Positions 28,113 to 39,580 of a stretch of 64,000 nucleotides of DNA are shown here, in pieces. Below the pieces are notes generated by a model. It did not search any database and was not told where the DNA came from. It saw nothing but the letters and a program-made list of their open reading frames with translations. Origin of the DNA: Prochlorococcus sp. AG-388-A04 (GTDB taxonomy: Bacteria; Cyanobacteriota; Cyanobacteriia; PCC-6307; Cyanobiaceae); the NCBI GenBank assembly GCA_003279935.1, contig QCGL01000003.1, positions 54,324 to 118,323 of the forward strand, read 5' to 3'. Made by a program: the position numbers and the translations under genes. How positions within the stretch are numbered: the stretch's first letter is position 1; every line of letters begins with the position of its first letter.

Positions 28113-28240
28113 AATGAGTTGCCATTCTATGATTATTATAGAAAACAGTTACTTAACTTTTAATATTTTTTTTAAAAAACAAACTTATTGATATTATGTA
28201 CTTATGAAAAAATCTATAGAAATTAAACCAAATCATTAAT

Positions 28241-29557
28241 TTGAACACTGATCATATCCGCATCGTTAAAGGTGGAGGTAGTTTACAAGGGATACTAAAA
28301 GTACCTGGAGATAAGTCAATCTCGCATAGATCTTTGATAATAGGAAGTATTGCAGAAGGGGAAACAAATATTGAAGGTTTTTTATATTCTGAAGACCCCC
28401 TTTCAACTGCTGATTGTCTTAGGAAATTGGGTGTAAAAATTCCTGAAATAAAAAAGAATCAACCTTTTACTATAAAAGGTTCAGGTATTGATGGTTTTAA
28501 AGAACCTGAAGAAATTCTTGATTGCGGAAATTCAGGCACCACAATGAGGTTATTAATGGGACTTTTGGCGGGACAAGAAGGTAGTAATTTTATCTTAACT
28601 GGAGACAATTCTCTTAATGAAAGACCAATGGGAAGAGTTAGCAAGCCATTATCACTTATGGGAGGCAAAATACAAGGTAGAAAAAATGGGACAAAAGCTC
28701 CTATTTCTATTACTGGGAATAAACTAAAGGGTTGTGTAATTGGAACTCCAGTAGCAAGTGCTCAAGTTAAATCTGCGATATTATTAGCAGGGTTAAATGC
28801 ATCTGGAACTACTTCAGTTATTGAGCCTGCATCCTCAAGAGATCATACTGAAAGAATGCTTAAAGCATTTGGGGCCGACATAAGTATAAGAGGAGAATTA
28901 GGAAGAAATATAGTAATAAAATCAGGAACTATTTTGACAGGTCAAAATATATTGATTCCTGGAGATATTAGCTCAGCAGCTTTTTGGATGATTGCCGCAT
29001 CAATAGTGCCAGGATCTGAAATTGTTATTAAAAATGTAGGCCTAAATCCAACGAGAACAGGGATATTGAATGTAATGGATGAAATGGGATGCAAATATAA
29101 AATTTCAGACAAATCTACAATTGCAGGAGAACCCATAGGTTCTATAAATGTAAAATATGCAAGTAATTTAAAACCTTTTAAAGTAGAAGGAGATATTCTT
29201 CCAAAACTTATAGATGAAATTCCAATACTCACAGTAGCAGCTTGTTTTTGTAATGGAATTTCAGAAATTAAAGATGCGAAAGAATTAAGAGTTAAAGAAA
29301 CAGACCGTTTAAAAGTTATGGCAACCCAACTAAAAAAATTTGGTGCAAATATTTTAGAAAAAGATGATGGTTTAATAATTAATGGTGATTCTAAGTTTCA
29401 TTCTGCTGAAGTTGATAGTGAAACTGATCATCGCGTATCAATGAGCCTTGCTATTGCTTCACTTTTAGCGAAGGGTTCCTCAAAGATTTTAAGAGCAGAG
29501 GCCTCTAGAGTTTCCTATCCAACTTTTTGGGACGATCTTGAAAAACTAATTAACTGA
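28241..29557 (+). CDS. aroA: 3-phosphoshikimate 1-carboxyvinyltransferase (EPSP synthase)
   Basis: Sixth step of the shikimate pathway: joins shikimate-3-phosphate and PEP. Full length at 438 residues. Signatures are [13 protein letters not shown] (22-34), [15 protein letters not shown] (about 93-107) and [11 protein letters not shown]. The start is TTG at 28241, because an in-frame stop lies shortly upstream (28217) and no ATG lies before the conserved N terminus. It is divergent from comB and followed by mnmD after 13 bases. Confidence 0.97.
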   Translation: MNTDHIRIVKGGGSLQGILKVPGDKSISHRSLIIGSIAEGETNIEGFLYSEDPLSTADCLRKLGVKIPEIKKNQPFTIKGSGIDGFKEPEEILDCGNSGTTMRLLMGLLAGQEGSNFILTGDNSLNERPMGRVSKPLSLMGGKIQGRKNGTKAPISITGNKLKGCVIGTPVASAQVKSAILLAGLNASGTTSVIEPASSRDHTERMLKAFGADISIRGELGRNIVIKSGTILTGQNILIPGDISSAAFWMIAASIVPGSEIVIKNVGLNPTRTGILNVMDEMGCKYKISDKSTIAGEPIGSINVKYASNLKPFKVEGDILPKLIDEIPILTVAACFCNGISEIKDAKELRVKETDRLKVMATQLKKFGANILEKDDGLIINGDSKFHSAEVDSETDHRVSMSLAIASLLAKGSSKILRAEASRVSYPTFWDDLEKLIN

Positions 29558-29570
29558 TCCGAGAGAAGTC

Positions 29571-30461
29571 TTGTCAGAATTAAAGGAGGTCTTAACTAAA
29601 GATGGAAGTTTTACACTAAGGAGTCTTATTTTTCAAGAGAATTTTCATAGTCTAGAAGGAGCTCTAAAAGAAACTGAAATTAAATTCATAAATCCATCTG
29701 ATCTAAAAAGATTTAACGATAAGTCTTTGAACGTTTTAGATATCTGCTTCGGTCTAGGATACAATTCAGCTTCATTATTTAATAACCTCATAAGACAAAA
29801 TTCTTTTATAAATTGGTATGCTTTAGAGATTGACGAAAAGCCTCTAAAGTATTCTTTAAGAAATAAATCATTTCAAAAGTTATGGCATCCAAAAGTTTTA
29901 CAAATATTTAAAGAATTATCAAAGAATTCTAAATATAAAGATCAATCTTTTGTATGTGATATTTTATGGGGCGATGCCAGAGAAAAAATAAAAAATATTC
30001 CTGAAAATATTAAATTCGATTTAATTTATTTAGATGGGTTTTCGCCTCAAAAATGCCCTCAAATTTGGTCAGTTGAATTTCTAGCAAAAGTGACACAAAA
30101 ACTTAATCCTCAAGGATATTTAATAACCTACTCTTGTTCAGCTGCGATAAGAAGAACATTAAAAGATTTTGGTTTAAACATTTTTAATATTAAGCCAAAT
30201 TTAGTCTCTAAAAATTTATGGAGTAACGGGACACTTGCGGTAAAAATTATTGACAAAAAAGTTTTACAAAATAATTTATATTTTAAAAATTTATCTTCGA
30301 TGGAAGAGGAACATTTATTGACTAAAGCAAGTATCCCGTATCGTGATCCTACTTTAAGTTCAAATAAAAAAGATATCATTCAAAAAAGATTCCAAGAGCA
30401 ATTGTTATCTAATCTAGAGACTTCAAAAAAATGGAGAGATAAATGGGGCATGACGAAATAG
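29571..30461 (+). CDS. mnmD: MnmD-like tRNA (mnm5s2U34) methyltransferase
   Basis: A SAM-dependent methyltransferase of the family that matches the N-terminal (MnmC2/MnmD) half of MnmC, acting on wobble uridine 34 of tRNA. Blocks seen are LNVLDICFGLGYNSASLF (SAM site), WYALEIDEKPL, CDILWGDAREKIKNI and FDLIYLDGFSPQKCPQIWSVEF, the last being the family signature. The FAD oxidoreductase half of MnmC is absent, as in many cyanobacteria and Gram-positives. TTG start at 29571. It is probably co-transcribed with aroA. Confidence 0.85.
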   Translation: MSELKEVLTKDGSFTLRSLIFQENFHSLEGALKETEIKFINPSDLKRFNDKSLNVLDICFGLGYNSASLFNNLIRQNSFINWYALEIDEKPLKYSLRNKSFQKLWHPKVLQIFKELSKNSKYKDQSFVCDILWGDAREKIKNIPENIKFDLIYLDGFSPQKCPQIWSVEFLAKVTQKLNPQGYLITYSCSAAIRRTLKDFGLNIFNIKPNLVSKNLWSNGTLAVKIIDKKVLQNNLYFKNLSSMEEEHLLTKASIPYRDPTLSSNKKDIIQKRFQEQLLSNLETSKKWRDKWGMTK

Positions 30462-30501
30462 AACTTAAACAGTAAAATTTAGATAAAATATCTGAATAAA
30501 T

Positions 30502-31851
30502 ATGCTAACTGTTGCGATATTAGCTGCAGGTAAGGGTACTAGGATGGCGAGCACACTTCCTAAAGTCTTACATAAATTATCTGGTAAAACTCTCCTTCAA
30601 AGAGTTATCAATTCTTGTAACGAATTAAAACCAGATAAAATATTTATCATCGTAGGTCACAAATCAAAGGAAGTTGAAGATTCGGTACTTAAAAATAAAA
30701 ATATTCACTTTATTGTTCAAAATCCGCAAAAAGGAACCGGTCATGCTATTCAAGTTCTCTCTCAGCAAGTTAAAAAACATGACGGTAAATTGATGGTTCT
30801 GAATGGGGATGTGCCACTAATCAAAGCCGAAACTTTGAAAGACCTTATAAATTATCATGACTCAAAAACAGCGGATGTTTCCTTGATAACTTCTAGAAAA
30901 AAAAATCCTCATGGCTATGGAAGAGTATTTACTGAAAATAATTTAATTGAAAGGATAGTAGAAGAAAAAGATTGTAATAAACATGAACGATCTAATGTAT
31001 TGACGAATGCGGGAATTTACTGCTTTAGTTGGAAAAGCTTATCAAAGATAATTAATGCTTTAAAAAGTAACAATAAACAAAAAGAAATCTATTTAACTGA
31101 CACTATTACCTTACTAAAAAATTCTTATAGCTTTGAAGTTGAAGATAATGGAGAACTTCAAGGAATTAATAATAGAGTTCAATTATCAGAATGCGAAGAA
31201 ACTCTTCAAACCTTTATTAAGGAGAAACATATGCTTGGAGGAGTAACTATTATCAATCCAGCGAGTTGCACAATAAGTGAAGAGGCAATAATAGGTCTAG
31301 ATGTAATAATCGAAGCAAATACTCATATAAGAGGAAATTCTAAAATCTCTAATAACTGTAAAATTGGCCCAAATTCTTTTATAAAAGATACAGTAATTAA
31401 TGATAATTGCGAAATTATAAATTCAACAATTTTTAATTCCAAAATAATGGACCATGTAAAAATTGGTCCTTACAGTCATATAAGACCTAATTGTGAAATT
31501 TCTTCTCAAAGCAAAATTGGTAATTTTGTTGAGATAAAAAATAGCAAACTAAATGAGGAAGTTAAGGTTAATCATCTTAGTTATATTGGCGATTCTAAAG
31601 TTGGTAAATATACCAATATAGGAGCAGGAACTATTACAGCAAATTTTGATGGCACCAGAAAATATCAAACTAATATTGGTAAAAACTCTAGTATTGGAGC
31701 CAATACAGTTTTAATAGCGCCTATTAATCTTGGTGACTCAGTAACTACTGGAGCAGGCTCAGTAATTACTAAAGATTCTCAAAATAATTCCTTAGCTATT
31801 GCGAGAAGCAAGCAAGTAAATATTGAAAATTGGAAAAAAAACAAATCCTAA
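30502..31851 (+). CDS. glmU: bifunctional GlmU (UDP-GlcNAc pyrophosphorylase/GlcN-1-P acetyltransferase)
   Basis: Makes UDP-N-acetylglucosamine for peptidoglycan and lipopolysaccharide. The N-terminal uridyltransferase domain shows LAAGKGTRM (7-15) and NPQKGTGHA. From about residue 250 the left-handed beta-helix of hexapeptide repeats follows, with [25 protein letters not shown] and [12 protein letters not shown]. Full length at 449. It ends two bases before the convergent murF. Confidence 0.97.
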   Translation: MLTVAILAAGKGTRMASTLPKVLHKLSGKTLLQRVINSCNELKPDKIFIIVGHKSKEVEDSVLKNKNIHFIVQNPQKGTGHAIQVLSQQVKKHDGKLMVLNGDVPLIKAETLKDLINYHDSKTADVSLITSRKKNPHGYGRVFTENNLIERIVEEKDCNKHERSNVLTNAGIYCFSWKSLSKIINALKSNNKQKEIYLTDTITLLKNSYSFEVEDNGELQGINNRVQLSECEETLQTFIKEKHMLGGVTIINPASCTISEEAIIGLDVIIEANTHIRGNSKISNNCKIGPNSFIKDTVINDNCEIINSTIFNSKIMDHVKIGPYSHIRPNCEISSQSKIGNFVEIKNSKLNEEVKVNHLSYIGDSKVGKYTNIGAGTITANFDGTRKYQTNIGKNSSIGANTVLIAPINLGDSVTTGAGSVITKDSQNNSLAIARSKQVNIENWKKNKS

Positions 31852-31853
31852 AA

Positions 31854-33224
31854 TTAATCAATTGATTTAATAACTTTTTCAAGCTGCCAACAACGGCTAC
31901 CTTTAATAAGGATGAAATCGCCCTTTTTTGTATATTTATTTATAGTTTCACCAACAATGTTTATCTCATTAAGGAATAAAAATTTAGTACTCTTTTTTAA
32001 ATAATCTGCATAATAGATTTCTTCATTTTTATCACAGATAAAAATACATTTTTTTATGTCTGATGTATTTATAAAATCAAAAAGATCCTTATGATATTTT
32101 TTACTTTTATTACCTAATTCCTGCATACTACCAAAAATTAAAAAATGATTATTTGGATTATCTAATAAATTATCAATACATGCCTTTACTGATTCTGGAG
32201 AAGCGTTATAGGTTTCATCAAATATTGTTGTTTTGACTGATTTCAGAATTTTATTCCTTCCATTTAAACTGACAAAATTAAATTTGTTAGTATCTTTGAA
32301 TTCTATTCCGAACTCTTTTGCAACAGCATACACAAATAAGAAATTAAATGCATTGTGAAAACCTTGAAAAGAAATTTCAAAGATCTTATCTTCTATGATT
32401 ACAGAATTATTAGATCTATTAAAAAATCCCTTTAAATTACTTTTATTAATACTCTGCGCTTTTTGATTTGTATCTATTAGTTCTACTTTAATAATTCTTC
32501 CTTTCCAATTTTTCTTTAAAGTTTCCTCTAGAAGCAAATCATTTGCTGGAATAATTACTACACCCTTTGGGTTTAAATATTTAGTTATTTCGCATTTTGC
32601 ATTAGTGATATTTTCTTTTGAGCCTAGTATCCCAATATGAGAGCTTCCAATATTTGTAATAACTGCGATATCAGGTTCAGAAAATTTAGACAAATTTTCA
32701 ATCTGCCCAAGACCTCTCATCCCCATCTCAAGTATTAAAGTTTTGTCTTTCAAGTCAGAATCTAGTATGGTGAGGCCCACCCCAATTTCATTATTGAAAT
32801 TTAGCTGACTTAATTTGATTTTCCCTAATTGCTTTAAAACCTCTCCCATCATTTCTTTTGTAGTTGTTTTACCAACTGATCCTGTAATTCCTACAACAGG
32901 TATATTTAATTTTCTTCTTTTAAATAATGCTAATTTCTGAAAAGCTTCTAAAGTATCAGGAACAGTCCAAAAAGGGAACTTATTAGGTAATAAATTCTCC
33001 ATCCCATCTTTAATTACTACAGCTTTTCCTCCTTTTTTTATAACCTCATTAAGAAAATCATGACCATCAAAATTTGTTCCTTTTATAGCAATAAAAAGTT
33101 CGCGATTTAATATTGTTCGACTATCTAGACTTATATTTTTAAAACTTTGAAATTGATTTGTAAGATTATCCAGATTTTTTATATTACCTAAAATCTTATT
33201 AACATCAGGTACAGAAAAATCCAT
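31854..33224 (-). CDS. murF: UDP-MurNAc-tripeptide:D-Ala-D-Ala ligase
   Basis: Last cytoplasmic step of muropeptide synthesis. The ATP-binding motif is GITGSVGKTTTKEM (about 113-126). The Mur ligase central domain has EMGMRGLGQI and TNIGSSHIG, and the C-terminal domain has DETYNASPESV. Length 456 is standard. It lies 11 bases downstream of glgA on the same strand. Confidence 0.96.
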   Translation of the reverse strand: MDFSVPDVNKILGNIKNLDNLTNQFQSFKNISLDSRTILNRELFIAIKGTNFDGHDFLNEVIKKGGKAVVIKDGMENLLPNKFPFWTVPDTLEAFQKLALFKRRKLNIPVVGITGSVGKTTTKEMMGEVLKQLGKIKLSQLNFNNEIGVGLTILDSDLKDKTLILEMGMRGLGQIENLSKFSEPDIAVITNIGSSHIGILGSKENITNAKCEITKYLNPKGVVIIPANDLLLEETLKKNWKGRIIKVELIDTNQKAQSINKSNLKGFFNRSNNSVIIEDKIFEISFQGFHNAFNFLFVYAVAKEFGIEFKDTNKFNFVSLNGRNKILKSVKTTIFDETYNASPESVKACIDNLLDNPNNHFLIFGSMQELGNKSKKYHKDLFDFINTSDIKKCIFICDKNEEIYYADYLKKSTKFLFLNEINIVGETINKYTKKGDFILIKGSRCWQLEKVIKSID

Positions 33225-33235
33225 TAAAACTTAGA

Positions 33236-34687
33236 TCACATTTTTTTAAGAGAAGGATCAGCAGATTGACCATAAGAAAACTTTTCAATTTCAGCTATAT
33301 CCGGGGATGGCGACTTAATACCACATACATCTTTATACATCGATTCATATTCTAATGCAGATCTCTGCCAACTAAATTCTTGACTCATAGCTCTGAGCTG
33401 TAATGATTTCCAACTATCTTTATGCCTAAATGCCTCCCACGATCTTACAAGAGCAGTATAAAAGTCAATCGGTTCAAATCGATCAAAGCAAAAACCGGTA
33501 CCACTATTATTCTCTGGATCATGAGGCAAAACAGTATCAACCAAGCCTCCAACTCTTCTTACTATTGGGATTGATCCATATCTCATAGCAAGTAATTGAC
33601 TGATACCGCAGGGTTCAAATCGGCTTGGCATTAAGAATGCATCAGATCCTCCATATATAAGCCTTGATAAAGAATCATCATAAGTAAGAAACACTGAAAA
33701 TCTTGCAGGATAATCTAATGCTAATTGCCATAATCCAGATTCCAAAGATCTGTCTCCTGTACCTAAAATAGCTATTTGAGAATCTGTATACGCGAGTAAT
33801 CTTCGGGAAACTTGCAAAACCAAATCAACCCCTTTTTGGTCCACCAGTCTACTTACCATACCTAAAAGATATTTTTTACTATTGATCTCAAGTCCCATTT
33901 CTTTCTGAAGAATAATCTTATTTTCTGATCTACTTTCTAAATTATTAATATTGAATTGTGCAGGTAACACTTTATCTTTATCAGGATCCCATTCATCTAG
34001 ATCAATCCCGTTGAGGATTCCTCTTAATTTCCCAGAAATATAATTCAATAACCCCTCAAGACTTTCTCCATATTCATGAGTTTTTATCTCATCGGCATAT
34101 GTTGGAGAAACTGCATTAACTCTATCTGCGTACAACATCGCGGCAGCCATTGTATGGTCTCCATGCATATACCATGGACACCAGGTCATTTTTTCAAGCT
34201 TCCATCTCCATGGTCCTTGATATTTTAAATTATGTATCGTAAAAACAGTACTTACTTCAGGATCTTGATGCATCCATACAGGAATCATACCGGTGTGCCA
34301 ATCATGGCAATGTAGAACTTGGGGCTTCCAATAATTCCAAGAAAACTCGGCAGTAGCACTAGCAAAGAATGTAAATCGCCAGTCCTCATCTTCTCCTCCA
34401 TATATTTGCCCCGAATCAAAAGTTGGATGTCCCACTAAGTAGACTACGTAATTATGTATTGGATGTTTTGCTTCATATACAGAGAACTCATTACCCATAG
34501 TATTAGCTCTAAAGACTGGTTCACTTGATACTTCTAGTAGATTCCATAATTTACCGTAACCTGGAATTATAACTCTTACATCGTGGCCAAGTTTTATTAA
34601 TGAGGGTGGTAATGAACCTACTACATCTCCCATCCCTCCAACTTTGATCATTGGAGCGCATTCAGCAGCAGCAAGAAGAATTCTCAT
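33236..34687 (-). CDS. glgA: glycogen synthase (ADP-glucose dependent)
   Basis: GT5 glycosyltransferase that elongates glycogen from ADP-glucose. The N terminus has the [14 protein letters not shown] glucose-donor motif (residues 16-29), followed by [11 protein letters not shown] and, near the C terminus, [19 protein letters not shown]. Full length at 483. Its branching enzyme glgB is also in this window, at the right edge, but not linked to it. It is followed by murF and preceded by menB with 41 bases between. Confidence 0.97.
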   Translation of the reverse strand: MRILLAAAECAPMIKVGGMGDVVGSLPPSLIKLGHDVRVIIPGYGKLWNLLEVSSEPVFRANTMGNEFSVYEAKHPIHNYVVYLVGHPTFDSGQIYGGEDEDWRFTFFASATAEFSWNYWKPQVLHCHDWHTGMIPVWMHQDPEVSTVFTIHNLKYQGPWRWKLEKMTWCPWYMHGDHTMAAAMLYADRVNAVSPTYADEIKTHEYGESLEGLLNYISGKLRGILNGIDLDEWDPDKDKVLPAQFNINNLESRSENKIILQKEMGLEINSKKYLLGMVSRLVDQKGVDLVLQVSRRLLAYTDSQIAILGTGDRSLESGLWQLALDYPARFSVFLTYDDSLSRLIYGGSDAFLMPSRFEPCGISQLLAMRYGSIPIVRRVGGLVDTVLPHDPENNSGTGFCFDRFEPIDFYTALVRSWEAFRHKDSWKSLQLRAMSQEFSWQRSALEYESMYKDVCGIKSPSPDIAEIEKFSYGQSADPSLKKM

Positions 34688-34728
34688 TGATTATTTATAA
34701 AAAGTGCTTTTTAAAGAGTAAGAAGCTA

Positions 34729-35586
34729 TTAAGGAGTCCATCCGCAATCAGAGAAATCAGGTGGACGTTTCTCAAGGAAGGCATCTCTGCCCTCTTTTGC
34801 TTCATCCGTTGAATAAAATAGCTGAGTAGTGTACCCAGATAATTCTTGAATACCTGCTATCCCATCACACTCAGCATTAAATGACGCCTTAAGTATTCGA
34901 ATAGCAGTTGGACTATTTCGTAGAATCTCTCTTGCCCAGATTACACCCTCAGCTTCTAATTCTTCAATCTTTGTAATCGCATTTACCAATCCCATTTCTA
35001 AGGCTTCTTTAGAATTATATTTTCTACATAAAAACCAAATTTCCCTTGCCTTTCTTTGTCCCACTAATCTTGCTAAATAACTTGAGCCAAATCCCGCATC
35101 AAAACTCCCAACTCTAGGACCTGTTTGTCCAAATATTGCATTTTCAGACGCAATACTTAGATCACAAACAAGCTGTAAAACTTGCCCTCCCCCTATTGCG
35201 AAACCGGGCACTAAAGCTATAACCACTTTTGGTAAAGTTCTTATTAACCTTTGCAATTCCAATACATTTAGTCTTTGATTACCCTCATCATCTTCGTATC
35301 CATTTTGACCTCTAATACTTTGATCCCCTCCTGAACAAAACGAAAACACCCCTTTTTTATCTGGACCTGCACCTGTTAGAAGTACAACTCCGATCTTCTC
35401 ATCGTTTCTAACAAGATTGAAAGCATCTAACATCTCACAAACCGTTTTTGGACGAAATGCGTTTCTTTTCTCAGGTCGATTAATTGCGATTCTTGCTATC
35501 CCATCTCCACTCTTATGAAACAAGATATCTTCATAGGATTTCCATTCTTTCCAATTTGAGTTAGTTTTTCCAGGTAAAATTTTCAT
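34729..35586 (-). CDS. menB: 1,4-dihydroxy-2-naphthoyl-CoA synthase
   Basis: Ring closure step of phylloquinone (vitamin K1) synthesis, needed for the photosystem I quinone. A crotonase-fold enzyme of 285 residues with [13 protein letters not shown], the oxyanion-hole block [15 protein letters not shown] and [17 protein letters not shown], and the C-terminal [10 protein letters not shown] typical of MenB. It lies 30 bases downstream of menD on the same strand, so the two form a unit. Confidence 0.97.
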   Translation of the reverse strand: MKILPGKTNSNWKEWKSYEDILFHKSGDGIARIAINRPEKRNAFRPKTVCEMLDAFNLVRNDEKIGVVLLTGAGPDKKGVFSFCSGGDQSIRGQNGYEDDEGNQRLNVLELQRLIRTLPKVVIALVPGFAIGGGQVLQLVCDLSIASENAIFGQTGPRVGSFDAGFGSSYLARLVGQRKAREIWFLCRKYNSKEALEMGLVNAITKIEELEAEGVIWAREILRNSPTAIRILKASFNAECDGIAGIQELSGYTTQLFYSTDEAKEGRDAFLEKRPPDFSDCGWTP

Positions 35587-35616
35587 AGATTTAAATAGTT
35601 TGAAAAAGTAAATTCA

Positions 35617-37383
35617 TTAACTTGTGAGAATTTTTTTTAAGATTAAATTTCTTCCTTTCATTTCGTTTTCAACATTAATATCGACTTTAATTATTACTGA
35701 TTTTTGCATAGAAAGGCTCCATTCAAAAGCTTCTCTTAATTTATTCAAATCTGAAACATTTTTAATTGGTACTTGATAACCTTTTGCTAGGTTTTCCCAA
35801 TTTATAGATTTAGGCATTATGAAAAGTTTCTTTAATTCCTCTTCTTCTAAATTATTTTTATATAAATTATTAAATATATTTCCACCATTATTGTTGATTA
35901 ATAAGATAGTTAAATTTAATTCAATTGCATTTTCAATGAGAAACCCATTAATATCATGAATTAATGCCAAATCTCCAGTTACCAAAAGTACAGGTTTAGT
36001 TATTCTTGCAATACCTAAAGCAAGTGATAAAGTTCCATCTATACCTGAAGCCCCTCTGAAGCTAAAACATTCTCTTGTTAAAGTCGCATTCTCAGAGAAT
36101 GTGAGCCAATCTCTAATAGGACTGCTAGCTGAGAGCATAATAGGATAATTTTCTGGCCAAATTTTTGGTACAAAATTTGCAAGTTTATATTCTGTTATTT
36201 CAGTATTTGAAAATAGTTGTTCTTTTAAAATTTCCTTTATTTTTGCCCCTTCTTTGATTAAGATTTTTCCCAAATTGATTAAAGGTTTACTCTTGTTTTT
36301 CTCATTTGAAAATGCTCCTAAAAGTTGGTTAACAAAATTTCTTATTCCAAAATCATATTCTAAAGATTTTTTTATAGGATCTAGTTTTCTTATATTATTT
36401 TCTTTTACAAGAATTTGTAACCCTTCAAAATTTAATAAAAAATCCTCTAAATCAATAGAAGATGAGAGAGGACCAAGCCTCAAGATCTGATCACATTGAA
36501 TAATATTTTTATTTGATTTAAGAATTAATTCCCAATTTTCAACTAAACCTCTCAATTCAGCTGAAACGCCTGAAACAGGATCAACAAAAACAGGCCATCC
36601 TGTAATTTCTTGTAATTTTTTTAAAGCACTATTAAAAGAATCCAAATCTTTAATAGAACCCTGATATGGGCCAACAATAATAATTCCAGGATTAGACAAA
36701 TTTATCCTTTTAAAAAATTTTTCAGAAAATTGAATATTTTTGTTCTGATTATCATTTTTTAAGAATTGATAGGTTTTATTTAAATAAAATCTTTCAAAAA
36801 CCTCGAAATTCTTTTTTTTATTATTCAAAGATATATCTAAAGGTTTTTCAAATGGAATATTTAAATGAATAGGTCCAGGCGATTGGAGTATTTGTTTTTT
36901 TATAGTTTCTACTATTTTCAAAATGTCATCATCATTATTTTCATGAATTCCATTTAAATTAGTACTCAAATTACTTCTACAAACTGAATTCAAAAATTCC
37001 TCTTGATTTACTGTTTGATTAGAACCACAATTTTTTAACCTTGAAGGTCTATCAGCTGTTATAAATACAATTGATTTACATGATTTATCTGCTTCAATGG
37101 CTGCAGGCAATAAATTACCAACTGCAGTTCCAGATGTCGTAACAACTAATGAAACATCTCCAGATGCAGTAGAAATTCCAAGCGAATGAAACCCAGCAGA
37201 TCTCTCGTCTATGGAATTAAATACATTTAAGATCCTACGTTTATTTAACTCTCCTGCGGCTATTGCTAAAGGAGCTGATCTACTTCCTGGACATAAAATT
37301 AAATTTTTAACCCCTATTTTTGTAAAAAGATCTAAAAGTTGTAAACTTCTAAAGAAATTTTGGCATTCTATAGATGATGTCAT
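35617..37383 (-). CDS. menD: SEPHCHC synthase (thiamine diphosphate enzyme)
   Basis: Condenses isochorismate with 2-oxoglutarate in phylloquinone synthesis. It is 588 residues long with the three-domain layout of ThDP enzymes: N-terminal [13 protein letters not shown] (about 30-42) and [11 protein letters not shown] with the ThDP-activating Glu, central domain, and C-terminal [16 protein letters not shown] plus [13 protein letters not shown] and NNNGGNIF, the ThDP/Mg motif. It is divergent from lepB across 51 bases and upstream of menB. Confidence 0.96.
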   Translation of the reverse strand: MTSSIECQNFFRSLQLLDLFTKIGVKNLILCPGSRSAPLAIAAGELNKRRILNVFNSIDERSAGFHSLGISTASGDVSLVVTTSGTAVGNLLPAAIEADKSCKSIVFITADRPSRLKNCGSNQTVNQEEFLNSVCRSNLSTNLNGIHENNDDDILKIVETIKKQILQSPGPIHLNIPFEKPLDISLNNKKKNFEVFERFYLNKTYQFLKNDNQNKNIQFSEKFFKRINLSNPGIIIVGPYQGSIKDLDSFNSALKKLQEITGWPVFVDPVSGVSAELRGLVENWELILKSNKNIIQCDQILRLGPLSSSIDLEDFLLNFEGLQILVKENNIRKLDPIKKSLEYDFGIRNFVNQLLGAFSNEKNKSKPLINLGKILIKEGAKIKEILKEQLFSNTEITEYKLANFVPKIWPENYPIMLSASSPIRDWLTFSENATLTRECFSFRGASGIDGTLSLALGIARITKPVLLVTGDLALIHDINGFLIENAIELNLTILLINNNGGNIFNNLYKNNLEEEELKKLFIMPKSINWENLAKGYQVPIKNVSDLNKLREAFEWSLSMQKSVIIKVDINVENEMKGRNLILKKILTS

Positions 37384-37434
37384 AATTTATATAAATACTT
37401 TAGAAATTCCTTTTTACAAATAAATAATTAAACA

Positions 37435-38019
37435 ATGCAAAATCCAGCAGGAAAAAAAAGTTCAATACTAAATGATTTTAAAAATCTTTTTATTTGGATA
37501 ATAATTGCTTTAATTATACGATGGCAAGTAATCGAACCAAGGTGGATTCCCTCAGGATCTATGCTCCCGACCCTTCAAATCCAAGACAAAATATTAGTTG
37601 AAAAGTTAACTCCAAAAATCACTTCTAAATCAAACTTATCTAAATTAAAAAATAAAATCATTGTTTTTAATGTTCCAGAACAATTAATTGAAGCTGGGTA
37701 TGAATCAGATATTGCGTTAATCAAAAGGGTAATTGGGGTCCCTGGAGATAAAGTAGAAGTAAAAGAAGGTAATTTATATTTAAATGATATTGCTCAAAAT
37801 AATTATATTTCTGATAAGAACATCAACTATTCAACAGGTCCATATTATGTTCCTGAGAAATCACTATGGGTAATGGGAGATAACAGAAATAACAGTATGG
37901 ATTCTCATATATGGGGATTTCTTCCTTATGAAAAAGTAATAGGAAAGGCTATTTTTAGATATTGGCCATTAAATAAAATTGGTCCTATTCAATTCCCTGG
38001 TCTTAATAATGTAGTTTAA
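37435..38019 (+). CDS. lepB: signal peptidase I
   Basis: Membrane-bound protease that removes signal peptides from exported proteins. One N-terminal transmembrane helix (about residues 16-30), then the catalytic Ser42 in IPSGSMLPTL and Lys97 in ALIKRVIGVPGD, with the later box GDNRNNSMDSHIWG. At 194 residues it is a compact cyanobacterial type. Divergent from menD. Confidence 0.96.
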   Translation: MQNPAGKKSSILNDFKNLFIWIIIALIIRWQVIEPRWIPSGSMLPTLQIQDKILVEKLTPKITSKSNLSKLKNKIIVFNVPEQLIEAGYESDIALIKRVIGVPGDKVEVKEGNLYLNDIAQNNYISDKNINYSTGPYYVPEKSLWVMGDNRNNSMDSHIWGFLPYEKVIGKAIFRYWPLNKIGPIQFPGLNNVV

Positions 38020-38064
38020 AGGGTTCATGGTGTTGTAGGGTTTTTATAAGTTGAAGATGCATAA

Positions 38065-38403
38065 ATGTTCAATCCTGAATTTCTAGCTACTGAAAATAAT
38101 GATCCAAATGATGAGAATGATTTGATTCAATATCTACAAAAACAGTCTCCAGAAGTTTTGCAGAGAGTAGCCAAATCGGCTAGTGAAGATATTCAAGAAA
38201 TAATAAGGCACAATGTTCAAGGTCTTCTAGGGATGTTGCCATCTGATCAATTTGATGTAAAAATAACATCTTCGAAAGAAAATATCGCTAATTTACTTTC
38301 TTCTGCAATGATGACAGGATATTTCTTGAGACAAATGGAGCAAAGGAAAGAGCTTGAACAAACATTAAAAAGTGATGAAGACATGTCCATTGAGGAAGAA
38401 TAA
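38065..38403 (+). CDS. DUF760 family protein
   Basis: A 112-residue acidic soluble protein of the DUF760 family of cyanobacteria and plastids. The conserved core is LIQYLQKQSPEVLQRVAKSAS (about 20-40), then the GLLGMLPSDQFDV block and SSAMMTGYFLRQMEQR. Function is unknown. It follows lepB by 45 bases and is convergent with the DUF4336 gene. Confidence 0.82.
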   Translation: MFNPEFLATENNDPNDENDLIQYLQKQSPEVLQRVAKSASEDIQEIIRHNVQGLLGMLPSDQFDVKITSSKENIANLLSSAMMTGYFLRQMEQRKELEQTLKSDEDMSIEEE

Positions 38404-38407
38404 ATAT

Positions 38408-39574
38408 CTAAACATTTACTTTCTTTGGAATTATCCCCAATTCAAATAATTTTTTATATAAATTAACAAGGAATTTATTATCATCTGGTAATTTATTCCA
38501 TTTATCTGAATTAATTTCATCTATCAAATTCTGACAATTTTCTTCTTTGAAATTAATAGGGGCAGAATAATGAGCTGATATCAAATATTCCATGTTTTCA
38601 TAAGTTTTAATTTTTTCTAGCCATCCAAGAAGTACTTGTTTTGATCTAGGAAATATTAAATTTTGCAAAACAGGAGCAATCTGAATTTTTGGAATATTTT
38701 CACCCATTATTTCAACTAAAGATGATTCCCAATCTTCATCCCATAAAAAAGGGTAAATTCCAAAATGTGATTTCTTATTTCGAAGACCTTCTTTAAAAGA
38801 GTATTTGATAATTTGTTTCAGAGGGGGGATATTTAATTTTCCTGGTTTTAAAAAAGATGAAAACAATACAATTCTTGCCCAACCTTTTTTTCTAGATTCA
38901 ACATTATCAAGAATAGGTTCATCGCCTCGATCTCTCGAATGAAATAATAAAGGGGTTGGGTCGAAGTCAAATATTTCTGGAGGCGTTGATTCGATGCCAA
39001 CTATAGCGTCTGTAACATGTAGTGTCCTTGTTGAAAGATGAAAACAACTCACCTCCTGGTATGTTCCAAGTCCTAAATTCAAAGGCCCTAATGAACACCA
39101 TTTAAAACATTCTTCATAAGGAGTTCCATCTTTAAAGAGTATCTTTGTCCGTTTCGATGGGATTCCAAGAAAATCTAAAGGAAGATTAATAGGAAAACTC
39201 CATTGGCCAGGGCATAACCAAATTTCAGCATCCTTGAAAACTCTAACTAATGCTGGTAATCCAATTTTATGTTCTAATCCAGAAGCACTAGGGAGCACAA
39301 TTGTCTTTACTTTTCCAAAAATGGAAATTAATTCTTCTAATGCATTTACAAGTTCCTTCGTAGGGGGTAAAGGGTTAATTAGCATTAGCCCATTATTAAC
39401 CTTAATTATTGTCATTCTGATTGGCACTGCAACATAATATAAACCCTGAATCTGTTCCAAGGTCCATATTTCATTAGGAATTATTTCTCTAAGAATAGTT
39501 TTCTTTTTTCCATATGGATATAGGGGAAATAAAGGCCACCAATTCCAACTTTTATTATTTAGGTAATTTTCCAT
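38408..39574 (-). CDS. DUF4336 family protein
   Basis: A 388-residue protein of the DUF4336 family of cyanobacteria and plants. The N-terminal WWPLFPLYPYGKKKT and IWTLEQIQGLYYVAVPIRMTI, and the strand-rich middle (LPSASGLEHKIG, VTDAIVGIE) suggest a metallo-beta-lactamase-like fold that has lost the canonical HxHxDH metal motif. Activity is unknown. It ends a minus-strand run headed by the metal transporter, six bases from the permease gene, so it might be co-transcribed with it. Confidence 0.8.
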   Translation of the reverse strand: MENYLNNKSWNWWPLFPLYPYGKKKTILREIIPNEIWTLEQIQGLYYVAVPIRMTIIKVNNGLMLINPLPPTKELVNALEELISIFGKVKTIVLPSASGLEHKIGLPALVRVFKDAEIWLCPGQWSFPINLPLDFLGIPSKRTKILFKDGTPYEECFKWCSLGPLNLGLGTYQEVSCFHLSTRTLHVTDAIVGIESTPPEIFDFDPTPLLFHSRDRGDEPILDNVESRKKGWARIVLFSSFLKPGKLNIPPLKQIIKYSFKEGLRNKKSHFGIYPFLWDEDWESSLVEIMGENIPKIQIAPVLQNLIFPRSKQVLLGWLEKIKTYENMEYLISAHYSAPINFKEENCQNLIDEINSDKWNKLPDDNKFLVNLYKKLFELGIIPKKVNV

Positions 39575-39580
39575 TTTTCA

